This document shows, piece by piece, positions 16,603 through 26,212 of a stretch of 64,000 nt of DNA (positions are counted from its first letter, which is position 1; each line of letters opens with the position of its first letter). The stretch is from Dehalogenimonas sp. W (GTDB lineage: Bacteria; Chloroflexota; Dehalococcoidia; Dehalococcoidales; Dehalococcoidaceae). The stretch lies in the NCBI RefSeq assembly GCF_037094495.1, contig NZ_CP146612.1, forward strand, positions 124,001-188,000, in the 5' to 3' direction. Position numbers and translations under genes: made by a program. The notes below the pieces were generated by a model that worked only from the letters and a program-made list of their open reading frames with translations, was not told the origin of the DNA and did no database searches.

Positions 16603-17781
16603 ATGAAACGGGCGCTGGCGATTCTTCTCAACGAAATCAAACTGTATGTACAGGACAGGGGCGACCTTGCCTTCGGTCTGCTCCTACCAATCGTTACCTT
16701 CGCCCTCATGTATGGAGCGTTCGGCGGACAAACCACCTTCACCGGCATCTGCCGTATCGTTAATGAAGACGGCGGCGTCTATGCCCAACGACTCATCAAT
16801 GATATCGATAGCGCTGACGGCGTCAGTATTTCGCTGCTGACTCGCCAGGACGCCGATGACAAGCTCGACCGTTCCGACATAACCTTCGCTCTGTACATCC
16901 CCGCCGGTTTTTCCACCGCCCTTGAGGCCGGCAATAACACCGGGCTTGTTTTTAAACAGAGAGGCAACGGTGGCACGGAAGGCCAGATACTGGCCAGTAT
17001 CATCCGCGGCGCGGTGGCCGATATTGAGCAGCAATTCCTCGTCCAGCGGCAGACAACTGCCGCCCTGGCTGAGTACAATCTGTCTGGGGATCTCGTCGAA
17101 CTAAGCGTGTCAGAAGTCATCGCTTTACGGGAAGCCAAGCCGGTGGTCACCGTCAACGAAACCACCACCGGCGGCAAGCCTGATTTCATCTACCAATTCC
17201 TGCCGGGGATTGTTACCATGTACGTGCTGTTCGCCCTTTCACTCAGTGCCAGGACCATCGTGGAGGAACGGCGGCGTGGCACTCTAGAACGGCTGCTGAC
17301 TACCCAACTTACCGTCGGCGAGATGTTTTTCGGAAAGTATATTTCCTTTGTGGCACGCGGTTTTATCCAGACACTGCTTCTTCTGCTGCTGTCCTACGCG
17401 GTTTTCCAGATGTTCACCCCGCTTTCCTTTGTTACCGCACTGCTCATCGCTCTCATTTTTAGTGCTGCAGCCACCGCCGTGGGCATGATAATCGCCTCTA
17501 TGGCGAGAACTGAAGACGGGGCAACGTGGTTCGGGGTGGTCTTCACTATGGCTATGGTCATGCTAGGCGGTACGTTCTTTGAAGTAAGCCAGGGCACCAT
17601 CTTCGCCACTATAAGCAAGTTTTCCATCAATACCTACGCCAACGATGCCTTCCGCGCCGTCATTGCTGAGGGTGGTTCACTGGTGGACACCGGCTATAAC
17701 CTGGTGGTATTGGCCATAGTGGCTGTGGCCGGCCTGGTACTCAGCCGGTGGCTGTTCAGAGCCGTGGGCGGGAGGAAATAG
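16603..17781 (+). CDS. ABC-2 type permease, large (YhgE/YbhR-like), subunit 1
   Basis: 392 residues. One N-terminal membrane helix (about 20-40) is followed by a roughly 170-residue extracytoplasmic domain, then five C-terminal helices from about residue 205. The conserved EERRRGTLERLLTTQLTVGEMFFGKY loop couples to the ATPase. This is the ABC2_membrane_3 layout of YbhR/YbhS-type exporters. It lies directly after the ATPase gene and is paired with the similar next gene, suggesting a heterodimeric channel. Confidence 0.9.
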   Translation: MKRALAILLNEIKLYVQDRGDLAFGLLLPIVTFALMYGAFGGQTTFTGICRIVNEDGGVYAQRLINDIDSADGVSISLLTRQDADDKLDRSDITFALYIPAGFSTALEAGNNTGLVFKQRGNGGTEGQILASIIRGAVADIEQQFLVQRQTTAALAEYNLSGDLVELSVSEVIALREAKPVVTVNETTTGGKPDFIYQFLPGIVTMYVLFALSLSARTIVEERRRGTLERLLTTQLTVGEMFFGKYISFVARGFIQTLLLLLLSYAVFQMFTPLSFVTALLIALIFSAAATAVGMIIASMARTEDGATWFGVVFTMAMVMLGGTFFEVSQGTIFATISKFSINTYANDAFRAVIAEGGSLVDTGYNLVVLAIVAVAGLVLSRWLFRAVGGRK

Positions 17782-17787
17782 GACGGG

Positions 17788-19035
17788 ATGAAAGCGCTCA
17801 GGCACATCTGGTTCATTGCCCTTAAGGACCTTAAAATATTCGCCAGCGACCGCGGCGCGGTGTTCTTTTTCATCATCTTCCCGCTGCTGTTCATCACGTT
17901 CTTCAATTTTCTGATGGCGGGAGTTGGTTCGGAAGACTCACGGTTAAACCTCAGGTTTGTGACCCTTGAAAAACCTGACGGCATCAGCCACCAGATACTC
18001 GTATCCATGGAAACCACCGACGAAACGACGCTGGCGCCGGGAGAACCGGTAATTATCTGGGAACGGGATTTTGAAGCTGCACAGCAGGCCGTCGATGATG
18101 GAGATATTGCTGGGTTCATCTACTTCCCAGCGGATTTCACGGCCAGGCTGCTGGCTGAAGCACCTACCAACCTGGAAATCTACGTCAACGCAGAGAACAC
18201 TAACATGCGAGCCGCCCTCCACGGTATCGCCGGGGCTATCGCATCGCAGATAAATACACACCAAACAGTCATTCAGGCCAGTGTTACAGCGCTTATTAGC
18301 AGCGGCGTCCTCGCCAATGATCCAGCCGCCATCGGCATGGTGGTAGAAGAGATCATGGCTGGAATGGCTGGGAGCGCGACGACCGATACCGCGGTCATCG
18401 CCATCGAAACAGATAAAGTCGGCGAGGTGGGTACTGAAAACCCGGCCAACTGGGTGATTCCCGGCTACCTGGTGATGTTCGTCTTTTTTGCCGCCGCCCT
18501 TGCTGCCGAGATGATTGTGAAGGAACGCACCAATCATACACTTGAGCGGTTGCTTTCAACCTCGGTAAGAAAAGAGGCAATTCTTGGCGGCATCTATACC
18601 GGTACGGTCATCCGAGGTATTATCCAGATAATCATTTTCTGGACAGTCGGCATACTGGTATTCAAGGTCGACCTCGGTCTGTCACCGGGTGGAGTGATTA
18701 TGCTGTCCCTATTGATGGTTGTCATGTCCTCAGCCTTTGCCGTGATGCTGGCGACGCTGGCGAAAACACAGCGCTCTGCAGGTTCGCTGGCGGTCATAAC
18801 CGCGTTGGTATTGGCTCCCCTCGGCGGGTGCTGGTGGCCGTCGTTCCTCTACCCCCAATGGCTGCAAACAGTAGCGAAAATCACACCTCATGCCTGGGCG
18901 ACGTCCGGCTTTAACAAGCTGATGGTCTTCGGGGCTGATTTCGGGGCGGCAGTGCCGGAAATGCTGGCATTGGTGGTATTTACCGTCATCTTTGCAGGAG
19001 TCGCCATCACCCGGTTCCGCATTAGTTCAAATTGA
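17788..19035 (+). CDS. ABC-2 type permease, large (YhgE/YbhR-like), subunit 2
   Basis: 415 residues with the same layout as the preceding permease: N-terminal helix (about 28-48), an extracytoplasmic domain of some 190 residues, and five or six C-terminal helices beginning near residue 225 with KERTNHTLERLLSTSVRKEAILGG as the coupling loop. It probably pairs with the 392-residue subunit. The cargo is unknown; exporters of this type move drugs or lipids. Confidence 0.9.
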   Translation: MKALRHIWFIALKDLKIFASDRGAVFFFIIFPLLFITFFNFLMAGVGSEDSRLNLRFVTLEKPDGISHQILVSMETTDETTLAPGEPVIIWERDFEAAQQAVDDGDIAGFIYFPADFTARLLAEAPTNLEIYVNAENTNMRAALHGIAGAIASQINTHQTVIQASVTALISSGVLANDPAAIGMVVEEIMAGMAGSATTDTAVIAIETDKVGEVGTENPANWVIPGYLVMFVFFAAALAAEMIVKERTNHTLERLLSTSVRKEAILGGIYTGTVIRGIIQIIIFWTVGILVFKVDLGLSPGGVIMLSLLMVVMSSAFAVMLATLAKTQRSAGSLAVITALVLAPLGGCWWPSFLYPQWLQTVAKITPHAWATSGFNKLMVFGADFGAAVPEMLALVVFTVIFAGVAITRFRISSN

Positions 19036-19442
19036 GTGACCACTAAGCCTGCTGCCTGGTTTGTTCGCTGATTCAATAATCTCTGTTGCTTGCATCAATC
19101 GGTGACTGACATCTTCCCACAAAAATAGCAGCCCTTGAGTTAGCATTTCATGGTAGTCTCTTTCTTGGGCAATACGACATATTCGGACTTCCTGTTTTAG
19201 ATCGTGGGAATTCGCCTATTTTTTCAACAATTATTCTCCCAGAGACTTTCATTTGCAGGCATATAAAATAGGGCAAGTCTATGATATAATTTATGATATA
19301 TATTACATAGCCCTTGGCAGTAACGGCTCTTTAGCAACAGTAACAGCAACGGGCGATAACCCCCAAGTTTATTGTATACGTTACCTCCCCCTTTTTGCAC
19401 CAAGGGTTATCTGGCAAATATTATTGTAACGGAGTTTATGAA
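19036..19442. other. AT-rich intergenic region upstream of the HTH/coiled-coil gene
   Basis: About 400 bases. Near the right end, repeated TATGATATAA-type sequence at 19279-19310 may hold a promoter. On the minus strand, about 19042-19205 is open for some 55 residues but lacks a usable start, so I do not call a gene. Confidence 0.4.
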
Positions 19443-21050
19443 ATGCCACCTAAACTATCACCCAAAACGGTAAAAAGAATGTTTGCCCTCCTTGCCAGCG
19501 GTCACACTCAGGCCGAGATCGCAAAGATACTAGAGATAGACCAGACTACCATCTCCAAATACCTGAAGGAGTATAAAAAACTGGTATCAGAAAAAGGCAT
19601 AATCGCCGCCTCTGAAGAGTACAACATTGAGGATACGGTGGAAGACTTGTTCGAACTCAGTGCTCAGCTGAAGAAACATGACTTGACTGTGGCGGAGTCC
19701 AAGGCCGGAGTGAAGGCCACCCAGGTTTTAAAGAAACTGGGTTTCAATCCATCGGAATATCCCAAGGTTATCAATACCTGCAAATGGATGGCAAAAGAAG
19801 GCTTTGCCAGCGCCGCAATCAAATTGGCAGACATGGAAGACACAACCGGCGTAACTTATGAGCAGGTACTAACTCAATTCAGTGGAATCCAGGAAAATCT
19901 GGGGAAAACGGATGCCCTGCTCAAAACTAAGACCGCTGAGCTGGAAACGATTAAAAATGAACTGGCAGTCCTCGCATCAAAGAAAGCCGCCGCTGACGAT
20001 CAGTTCGAGATCGATATGCAACAACTTGGCGTCAATATGGACCGTCTGAAGCTCGTAGAACACCTAGCAAAAGAACTCAAAGCTGCAGCCATTCCCGATA
20101 AAGACATCAAAACTGCTATCGAGCATCTTACGGCTCTCAACAAGACAGGCTTCGATCTGAACTTTTTATCGGCCATTCTGAATAAGGCGAAAGCCATCAC
20201 TTTTCTCGATCACGGTAAAGGCTTACTGAAGGATCTGACAGATTACGGAGGATTACTTGAAACCCGCGCAGGGTTTAACGCTGAGATTAAAGCCATCAAA
20301 ACACAACTAAGTGGCCTGGAACAACAGGCGGCATTGAAGTCAAGCTTAGAGCTTGCGGTTACCAAATTAAAGGCGGAAAAAGCCGGCCTGGAACCTCTTG
20401 TCACAGATCTGGAGGAGAAACATAAAACCTCTATCCAGCTAAAGAAGGATATTAGTGTTCTGGCGCCTGTAAAAAAGGCGTTGGAACAGCACATTGAGAT
20501 GTTAAAAACGCAGTTCAATAAACTCGCGTCCGATATTCAAGACAAAGAAAGCAAGGTCGCCCACCTCTCAGAGCTCAAGAGCGAGCAAGAGAGCCTGCTT
20601 GGGGAAATCCAGAGGTTAAAAGACGCCGTTCAGCATGATCAGCATAGGTGGCAAGTTTACCAGTGGTTTCTGGGTCTGGTTCATTCAGTATCCAAAGAGG
20701 ACTTGCAGAAATCCAGCAAAGAACTTCCAGCATTGGTTGAACAAATGCCGGAGAATACTTCCGCAAAAAATATTGAGGTGGGCGCCGAATATATACTTGA
20801 AACGATAACTGGTAAGCATCTGCCGGTTCTCCTCAGATGCCAAACTTGCGGAGCAGGATTTGGGGTAGAGAAACCAAATCCAAGCGGAAAATATCAATGC
20901 CCATTTGCTAAACCAATCGAGGATAACCCTCATAATGTCGTTGTTGAAAAGAACTCAATTGCCGTGCTCAAGCAGGCATTAAAGGAAACGCCGATCCCGG
21001 GAACACTGCCTCCTGGAGTAATTTGTACAAACCCCGACGAGCATAAATGA
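19443..21050 (+). CDS. HTH / coiled-coil / zinc-motif protein, function unknown
   Basis: 535 residues. Residues 1-45 form a homeodomain-like HTH (TVKRMFALLASGHTQAEIAKILEIDQ then TTISKYLKEYKK), the kind found in transposase and resolvase DNA-binding domains. Residues 130-430 are long coiled coil rich in K/E/L/A/Q. The C-terminus has a four-cysteine arrangement (CQTCGAGF about 20 residues before YQCPF, plus a late Cys in GVICTNPDEHK). The start is set by GGAG at 19431-19434 before the ATG at 19443. No enzymatic motif is seen. An HTH joined to a long coiled coil suggests a DNA-tethered structural or sensory protein. No neighbour is co-oriented closely enough to form an operon. Confidence 0.8.
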   Translation: MPPKLSPKTVKRMFALLASGHTQAEIAKILEIDQTTISKYLKEYKKLVSEKGIIAASEEYNIEDTVEDLFELSAQLKKHDLTVAESKAGVKATQVLKKLGFNPSEYPKVINTCKWMAKEGFASAAIKLADMEDTTGVTYEQVLTQFSGIQENLGKTDALLKTKTAELETIKNELAVLASKKAAADDQFEIDMQQLGVNMDRLKLVEHLAKELKAAAIPDKDIKTAIEHLTALNKTGFDLNFLSAILNKAKAITFLDHGKGLLKDLTDYGGLLETRAGFNAEIKAIKTQLSGLEQQAALKSSLELAVTKLKAEKAGLEPLVTDLEEKHKTSIQLKKDISVLAPVKKALEQHIEMLKTQFNKLASDIQDKESKVAHLSELKSEQESLLGEIQRLKDAVQHDQHRWQVYQWFLGLVHSVSKEDLQKSSKELPALVEQMPENTSAKNIEVGAEYILETITGKHLPVLLRCQTCGAGFGVEKPNPSGKYQCPFAKPIEDNPHNVVVEKNSIAVLKQALKETPIPGTLPPGVICTNPDEHK

Positions 21051-21317
21051 CGGATATGTAAAGCGTATATAAACGTTTCCCGCAATGGAACGTTGCTATT
21101 TGGAACAGGACTGAGTGGTCAAAACCACCGAGGAAACCAGATCCAGAACACACTATAAGGATTGTGTATCGAGGGAAAAACTCTTAGCTGCAAATCTTAA
21201 TCGATAAGTGATGCACTTTGTAACAAAAAGTTCAGGCCTAAGGTCTTTAAGGTTCGAGTCCCATACGGTGGCGTCAGCAGCCAAGACACCGAACATTGGA
21301 TCGGATCAACAGCTGAG
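21051..21317. other. intergenic region with tRNA T-arm-like fragment
   Basis: No gene. GGTTCGAGTCCC at about 21250-21261 looks like a tRNA T-loop, but the surrounding bases do not fold into a tRNA. The same 12-mer with the AAG before it recurs at about 49506-49520 in the island's right flank. Confidence 0.4.
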
Positions 21318-22088
21318 TTATCTTTGGTAACAATCGCAATCCGCTGATCTGGCGGCTGGCGATGCAGGTTCCTCTATGAAGGGCTCGTTCAGGAACCACC
21401 GGCTGATAACCATTTTGTGATCGAGGTCATCCCTCACTATTCCAGCGATTTTAAGAGACTTCATGACGTTCGTAATCATGACCCGGGAGGACCCAACCAG
21501 CGCACCGAGATCATCATGGGTCAACCGGAAATTCAATTTCATTCCATCCGCGGTTTCTTGCCCATGCTCTCGAGCCAGTCTGACAAGTGTGCGGGATAAG
21601 CTGGAGCGTGTATCGTAAATTGCAACATCCGCAAACTGCTCGGTGATACGCCGGATTTTTTCACCTAATCCTTTTATCACCTTCAGGGAAAGTTGACTAT
21701 TCTGCGCAAGCAAGCTCTCAAAATCACTCTTGTAACAAGCGCACAACCGTGTATCCTCCACTGCCACGGCTGCAAAAGAATGCACTGAATCATCGAATAA
21801 CACTTCTTCGCCAAACAGTTGATTGGGGGTAATATATCCGAGGGCGATTTCTTTGCCACCTTCCGAGGTTTTTAATAGCTTGACCCTGCCCTGGGTGACC
21901 AGGAAAATCGAGCTCGCCGGCTCGCCTTCGTTAAATAGGTATTCGCCCTTCAGGTATTCCGGGCGGTGAAAAAGCTTTCGAATGTCTCCTTTTTCTGTTT
22001 CGTTCAAGGAGTCGAAGAGCCACAAGTCAGCCATACAGTTCAAATACGTCATATCATTCCTCCAGACGATTCGATAGTCATTGTACAC
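21318..22088 (-). CDS. Crp/Fnr family transcriptional regulator
   Basis: Up to 256 residues. An N-terminal cyclic-nucleotide-binding-type beta barrel (EYLKGEYLFNEGEPASSIFLVTQGRVKLLKTS ... FGEEVLFDD) precedes the dimer helix and a C-terminal HTH_Crp (LTHDDLGALVGSSRVMITNVMKSLKIAGIV). No cysteine cluster typical of oxygen-sensing Fnr is present at the N-terminus, so the signal is unknown. Starts at 22052 (MTYLNC) or 22034 (MADLWLF) fit the family better than the most distal one. It is divergent from the small membrane/PNPOx pair, and the 80-base gap between them is a likely target of this regulator. Confidence 0.9.
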   Translation of the reverse strand: MYNDYRIVWRNDMTYLNCMADLWLFDSLNETEKGDIRKLFHRPEYLKGEYLFNEGEPASSIFLVTQGRVKLLKTSEGGKEIALGYITPNQLFGEEVLFDDSVHSFAAVAVEDTRLCACYKSDFESLLAQNSQLSLKVIKGLGEKIRRITEQFADVAIYDTRSSLSRTLVRLAREHGQETADGMKLNFRLTHDDLGALVGSSRVMITNVMKSLKIAGIVRDDLDHKMVISRWFLNEPFIEEPASPAARSADCDCYQR

Positions 22089-22170
22089 TAACTCACGACA
22101 TAAACTGTGTATACTTTTTTACAGACTTCACCTTCATTTAGTGCCAGAATGGTAAAAAAGGAGGTAATTC

Positions 22171-22338
22171 ATGGAAACTTTAGCAGCCATCTTCATCCTT
22201 GCGGCCGGTATCTGCGGTTTCACGCTGAAAACAAGCAATAATCCTTTGAAGGGATTCATTACGGTCAAATTGTTCTGGGTTCATCTCTTGCTGGGAGTTA
22301 CAGCGATGGTTTTGGCTGTATTGGCTCTTATCGGTTAG
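22171..22338 (+). CDS. tiny two-helix membrane protein
   Basis: 55 residues: METLAAIFILAAGICGFTLK, a short polar turn, then a second helix VKLFWVHLLLGVTAMVLAVL. A perfect AAGGAGGT at 22158-22165 lies five bases before the ATG. The gene sits between the divergent Crp/Fnr gene and the PNPOx gene (52 bases downstream), probably in one transcript with the latter. Function is unknown; it may be a membrane partner or chaperone-like small subunit. Confidence 0.75.
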   Translation: METLAAIFILAAGICGFTLKTSNNPLKGFITVKLFWVHLLLGVTAMVLAVLALIG

Positions 22339-22390
22339 TCTTTAAAAATAGGTCTCGACCAAATCTAAAAGGGAATAAGGAGAAAATAAC

Positions 22391-22810
22391 ATGGCTAAAA
22401 TGCCCAAGGAAGTAATCGCTCTCTTTCAAGACGCCTCGGTTCCAAAGATGGTTGCCACCGTAGGTAGAAATGGCGAACTCAATGTCACCCCCAAAACGAG
22501 TATGACTGCCATTGACGACGAGACTTTAGCCTTCGCTGACCTCTACGGTCGTACTACGCGGACGTTCAAGAACTTGGAGGAAACCAAAAAGGTCGCCATT
22601 GTCGCGATGAAAATCCCGGTTGCACCTCCCTTCACAACCTATCAGGTCAAAGGTACCTTTTCGAGTTACCTGACTTCTGGCCCGGTCTTCGAACAGTTCG
22701 CCAAGGCGCTCAAAGACGCTATGGGTGTGACCATCAGTGGTGTGGGCACCGTGAAGGTAGAATCCATCTACTCTCAAGCCCCCCAAGACAAAGGCAAACT
22801 CTTGGCTTAG
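22391..22810 (+). CDS. pyridoxamine 5'-phosphate oxidase-like flavin protein
   Basis: 139 residues with a split-barrel fold. PKMVATVGRNGELNVTPKTSMTAIDDETLAFADLYGRTTRTFKNLEETKKVAIVAM gives the N-terminal strands and the loop that binds FMN phosphate in this superfamily. The family includes FMN/F420-dependent reductases and heme-binding members; which applies is unclear. It has a good AAGGAG ribosome site and its own terminator. Next to a Crp/Fnr regulator it may belong to a redox or oxygen-stress response. Confidence 0.85.
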   Translation: MAKMPKEVIALFQDASVPKMVATVGRNGELNVTPKTSMTAIDDETLAFADLYGRTTRTFKNLEETKKVAIVAMKIPVAPPFTTYQVKGTFSSYLTSGPVFEQFAKALKDAMGVTISGVGTVKVESIYSQAPQDKGKLLA

Positions 22811-22830
22811 TCGCGGAGACTCAAATCAGA

Positions 22831-22861
22831 AGAAGAGGGCTTAATGCCCTCTTCTTTGTTG
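22831..22861 (+). terminator. rho-independent terminator after PNPOx gene
   Basis: Perfect 10-bp stem AGAAGAGGGC/GCCCTCTTCT with a TTAAT loop and a TTGTTG tail, 20 bases after the stop. Confidence 0.8.
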
Positions 22862-23033
22862 TGAAAAAATGTGTCGATATTCACTGCACGATATAACAAA
22901 AGGTTCAATTCTAACAAATAATGGGGTTGCCCTTTTCGAACTTCAGGTCACCAATTCAGGTCAGATCTGAAGCGTGATAAACTTGCTTTCCTGAGTTATC
23001 AATATATCTAGCCCGAATTCATTCTTGGAACAC

Positions 23034-23657
23034 CTATGGAGACCCCCTATGAGCCTTCAAGTGGGCAAATAAATCAACAACGATCTTCACAACGATAAGA
23101 AATACTAATCCCATGGTTGCGGTGTTGAATGCCATCACCAGAAATCCCCCAAAGATGATTGTCACATGCAGAATGACAATTCGGGCATACGGTTGTGCCA
23201 TGAGTTCTGAAACTGATACTTGTCTGTACTCTCCCCGCTGAATGTAATTGCTGACAAAAGAAAAACCATGGCTCAGGGCCAGGGCTAATACTCCCCATTC
23301 CAAGTGCAGCCCTGTGAATGAGTTAAAATCGAAACTGGCGCCGTTTTCACTCAACATGCCCCCAAATATGACGAAGATGAAGATGCCATGGACTAATGTG
23401 AAGATCCCATAATGAATAAGGAAAAAAGGGATCATGAACAGTTTTGCAGACGTCGGTGAGTTCTTTTTGGCCATTGCCATTTTGAATGCATTTAGAATAC
23501 CAATAACCACGTTTTCCATCCAAAATAGAAACATGATCGGAAAAACTTGCCAATGAAAGAATACAACGCCCAAGAGTGGCACCATGTTGGCGATGATCAA
23601 TACCAATGCCGACGGGCTTTTCCAATTGAAATGATTCAAGTCATTCGCGTTAGTCAT
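23034..23657 (-). CDS. DUF6498-type integral membrane protein
   Basis: 207 residues from the ATG at 23657 (MTNANDLNHF); an ATG 26 codons upstream is possible but adds a non-membrane, Arg/His-rich tail unlike the family. Six or so membrane helices are present, including MFLFWMENVVIGILNAFKM, which matches the conserved first block of DUF6498. Function is unknown. It is a lone gene flanked by stretches with no genes. Confidence 0.75.
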   Translation of the reverse strand: MTNANDLNHFNWKSPSALVLIIANMVPLLGVVFFHWQVFPIMFLFWMENVVIGILNAFKMAMAKKNSPTSAKLFMIPFFLIHYGIFTLVHGIFIFVIFGGMLSENGASFDFNSFTGLHLEWGVLALALSHGFSFVSNYIQRGEYRQVSVSELMAQPYARIVILHVTIIFGGFLVMAFNTATMGLVFLIVVKIVVDLFAHLKAHRGSP

Positions 23658-24167
23658 GTCGTATTCATGTCTTGATGTGTGAGTTAGACAGCCTGTTCCA
23701 TATTGTCGGCGAACTCTGTGAGGTAAGTATATCACGTGGTAGAAAAAGAGACGCTCTTAAAGTCGCAGATATCAAACAATCATAGGGATCACAAAAGTCA
23801 GCATTGCTGGATGTCATTCTTTGAACGGTCCTTGGTACCAGGTTTGACTCGAACCGGTGACGCGTAGTTTAGGAATGCGCGCGTCCAAGTGCTTTTAGCT
23901 TTAATTTAGCGCCTTTTGTCACCAGGCCTGATAATCAAATTACGTTTAATGGTGACTAATGGTTGTAAAAAAAGAGTAGCAAGTGGAATAGCAAACCTCA
24001 AGGTAAGAACCAACTCGAATCCTCTCAACTGGAGCTGAGGGTGGAATCCATCTTCGCTTCCTTACAGCGTTTCCACCGCGTGGGAGCGAGCCCCTTTCGG
24101 ATGGATAATTTCCTCTCACGTCAGCTGAGACTGGTTGGCCATGTCTAACTCGCTCCGGCACCGCAAC
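23658..24167. other. intergenic region with degenerate tRNA-like sequence
   Basis: No credible protein gene. On the minus strand about 23838-23900 resembles the 3' half of a tRNA or tmRNA: GGACGCGCGCATTCC, then CACCGGTTCGAGTC, ending CCTGGTACCA. The T-stem does not pair properly, so it is a decayed gene fragment or att-site remnant at best. Confidence 0.35.
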
Positions 24168-25370
24168 TCACACCGCACTCTTTGGGTCTTCGGGCTTCAG
24201 CTCTTTAAACTTTGCGGCCATCGTCGGGTTTCCCCTGGTTAGCTTTTTAATTGTTAAGTCGTCCGCCTTATTATTCGCTAGCCGGAGATTGTTCTCTGAG
24301 CCCAGCAGAGCGTCCTTTGTCTTTTGAAGGTGGTCGATTGTCTTGTCGATCTCGTCGATTGCCGTCTTGAACTTCATCGATGCCAGGTCATAATTCCGAG
24401 CGAAGCCAACCTTGAACGCGTCGAGCTCGCTCTCGAACTTAGTAATGTCGATGTTTTGCTCCCGGACACGTGCGAGTTCCGTCTTGTGCACCAACGTAGC
24501 TTTTGCCGCATTCCGCAGAAGCGTAACAATCGGAATGAAAAACTGAGGACGAACGACATACATCTTCGGATAGCGGTGGGATACGTCGACGATGCCCGCG
24601 TTGTACAACTCACTATCCGGCTCGAGTAACGACACCAGCACGGCGTATTCACAGCCCTTTTCATTGCGGTCCTTGTCGAGCTCTTTGATGAAATCCTCGT
24701 TTTTCTTCTTCGTTGCTGTCGTGTCGCACTCGTTCTTCATCTCGAATATGATGGAAATAAATTCGGTGTTATTTTCATCCGAGTCACGGAAAATATAATC
24801 ACCTTTGCTACCGGCTCGGACATCAGAGTCCTTCTCGAAGTAGGCGAGCGAGAATCCGGTGGCTCGCAGGCGGTTAAACTCAATCTCGCAGTGTTGCTCA
24901 AGAGTTTCTCCGACCATCTTTGTCGAAAGCTTGGCCTTGAGGTCCTTATAATAGGCGATCTGTTCGTCCTTCGACTTGAGTTCAACCGAGTGCGTCTCCT
25001 TTAAGGCCGACTCGCACAACTTCCGTTCTATTTCCTTCACCTCCAAGTTCCGAGCAAAGTCGTCCCGTTCCTTCTCAACGGCGCTGACCGCCTCCTTCAC
25101 AGCCAGTTGCCTCGCTACTTCGGTCAACTTGAGTTCGGCCTTTAGCCGCTCGATTTCTGCGTCGCTCTTGGCTGCCGCCTTTTCTAGTTTGCTAGTCACT
25201 TTGGACTCGGCAAGCTCGATTGCCGTCTTCTTCTCCTTCTCGGCGAGTTCAAGTTGCTCATGGAGAGCCTTGTCAAATTCGCGATCGCGGATCTGTTTCA
25301 GGATGTCTGCATATCCAGCCTCATCGATCTTAAATGCCTTTCCGCAATGCGGGCAGATAATCTCATTCAT
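24168..25370 (-). CDS. DUF2130 domain protein (RmuC-like nuclease superfamily)
   Basis: 400 residues from the ATG at 25370. It starts with a zinc-finger-like [15 protein letters not shown], then a coiled coil (about 20-150), then the DUF2130 core (about 150-310) with [12 protein letters not shown] and [19 protein letters not shown]. This has the D...E-x-K pattern of PD-(D/E)xK nucleases (D of GDYIF, E-M-K). The family is common near defence and mobile genes, but no enzymatic role is firmly known to me. It is the last minus-strand gene of the defence region and is separated from it by about 460 bases. Confidence 0.85.
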   Translation of the reverse strand: MNEIICPHCGKAFKIDEAGYADILKQIRDREFDKALHEQLELAEKEKKTAIELAESKVTSKLEKAAAKSDAEIERLKAELKLTEVARQLAVKEAVSAVEKERDDFARNLEVKEIERKLCESALKETHSVELKSKDEQIAYYKDLKAKLSTKMVGETLEQHCEIEFNRLRATGFSLAYFEKDSDVRAGSKGDYIFRDSDENNTEFISIIFEMKNECDTTATKKKNEDFIKELDKDRNEKGCEYAVLVSLLEPDSELYNAGIVDVSHRYPKMYVVRPQFFIPIVTLLRNAAKATLVHKTELARVREQNIDITKFESELDAFKVGFARNYDLASMKFKTAIDEIDKTIDHLQKTKDALLGSENNLRLANNKADDLTIKKLTRGNPTMAAKFKELKPEDPKSAV

Positions 25371-25834
25371 ATGGATGTTTCCTCTCAAGCCGAAGTTCAT
25401 TGCTATGTTTTTTTGCCGCCATTATACACCTTGGGAATGGCTATCTAAATGAAATTGACACTATAAAACCAGGCTGCTTGTTTCGGTCCGGTTGGTTGAC
25501 TGATGGTCAAATCCTCGGCATGTTCATAAATGCGTTAATTATAAACGTATCAAATCGAGGGGATTCCCTAGGGGTTACACCATTTACTGGTATTGAGATA
25601 AATCAGTTGATCAGACGGTCTTTGATAACACATTAAAAGCAAGAAGATCGATTTAATCAAGGCGAAATTCAACGACGGTATAAATACCGTCGTGTGGTAG
25701 AGTTCGCTTTGGCGGAGCCGGGGTACCAATGGGTAGAACTCCGATAGATTTTGACCATCACTTTTGTACTTCGTCTGGCCTAGATTATTAGATTCGATCC
25801 CTTGAATGTGGGGCATTTGTGGACTTATCCCCGT
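25371..25834. other. intergenic region with a perfect hairpin
   Basis: No gene is supported. It holds ACGACGGTA-TAAA-TACCGTCGT (25672-25693), a perfect 9-bp inverted repeat without a T-run, so more likely an operator or recombination site than a terminator. GAGTTCGC ... GGGGTACCA at about 25700-25733 is weakly tRNA-3'-end-like. Confidence 0.45.
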
Positions 25835-26206
25835 CTAGGAATCGTCAGCCTCGTTAACGGGATCCTCTAATTGAGACCTTATTTTTTCGAAGAGATCGTC
25901 ATTGGTTACTCCGTTATTTAGCGTCGCCAGTTCATCTTTCATATACTTTTTCGCAGTAATGGCAGGTGCTCCCTCAAGAAGGCTCGCACGCATCAGGCCG
26001 AATCCTCCCCGATGCAACTCAATTAAGATTAGGCCGATGTCCTCCAGACAGCCCTTGAGATCCTCTAGAAATTTATTCCGCAGAAGCGTTCTTCCTGAAA
26101 GACGACGGATCGTGGCCTCACTGACACGGCCTCGCTTCTGGTTGGAGTTCTCTAGTAGCTGGTAAAGTAGTAGGGCCGTTTCCTCGGCAGTTTGGTAGCT
26201 CATCAT
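25835..26206 (-). CDS. small conserved protein, possible winged-helix regulator
   Basis: 123 residues, no membrane segment. The pattern RVSEATIRRLSGRTLLRNKFLEDLKGCLEDIGLILIELHRGGFGLMRASLLEGAP resembles a conserved family of small unnamed proteins that I recall beside restriction/defence genes. S-E-A-T-I-R-R-L could be a recognition helix. Two palindromes in the promoter region (26213-26249) suggest it represses its own gene. It lies on the same strand 400 bases downstream of the TrlF-type gene. Confidence 0.65.
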   Translation of the reverse strand: MMSYQTAEETALLLYQLLENSNQKRGRVSEATIRRLSGRTLLRNKFLEDLKGCLEDIGLILIELHRGGFGLMRASLLEGAPAITAKKYMKDELATLNNGVTNDDLFEKIRSQLEDPVNEADDS

Positions 26207-26212
26207 TTATCT

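Noticed and set aside
19042-19205. Minus-strand open frame of about 55 codons after the second ABC permease (reads ...RIAQERDYHEMLTQGLLFLWEDV...)
   Set aside because: No start codon near the beginning, no ribosome site and no recognisable family; could be a gene remnant but cannot be supported.
23838-23900. Possible tRNA gene on the minus strand
   Set aside because: T-loop and ...ACCA end are present but T-stem and acceptor stem do not pair and no consistent anticodon arm can be drawn.
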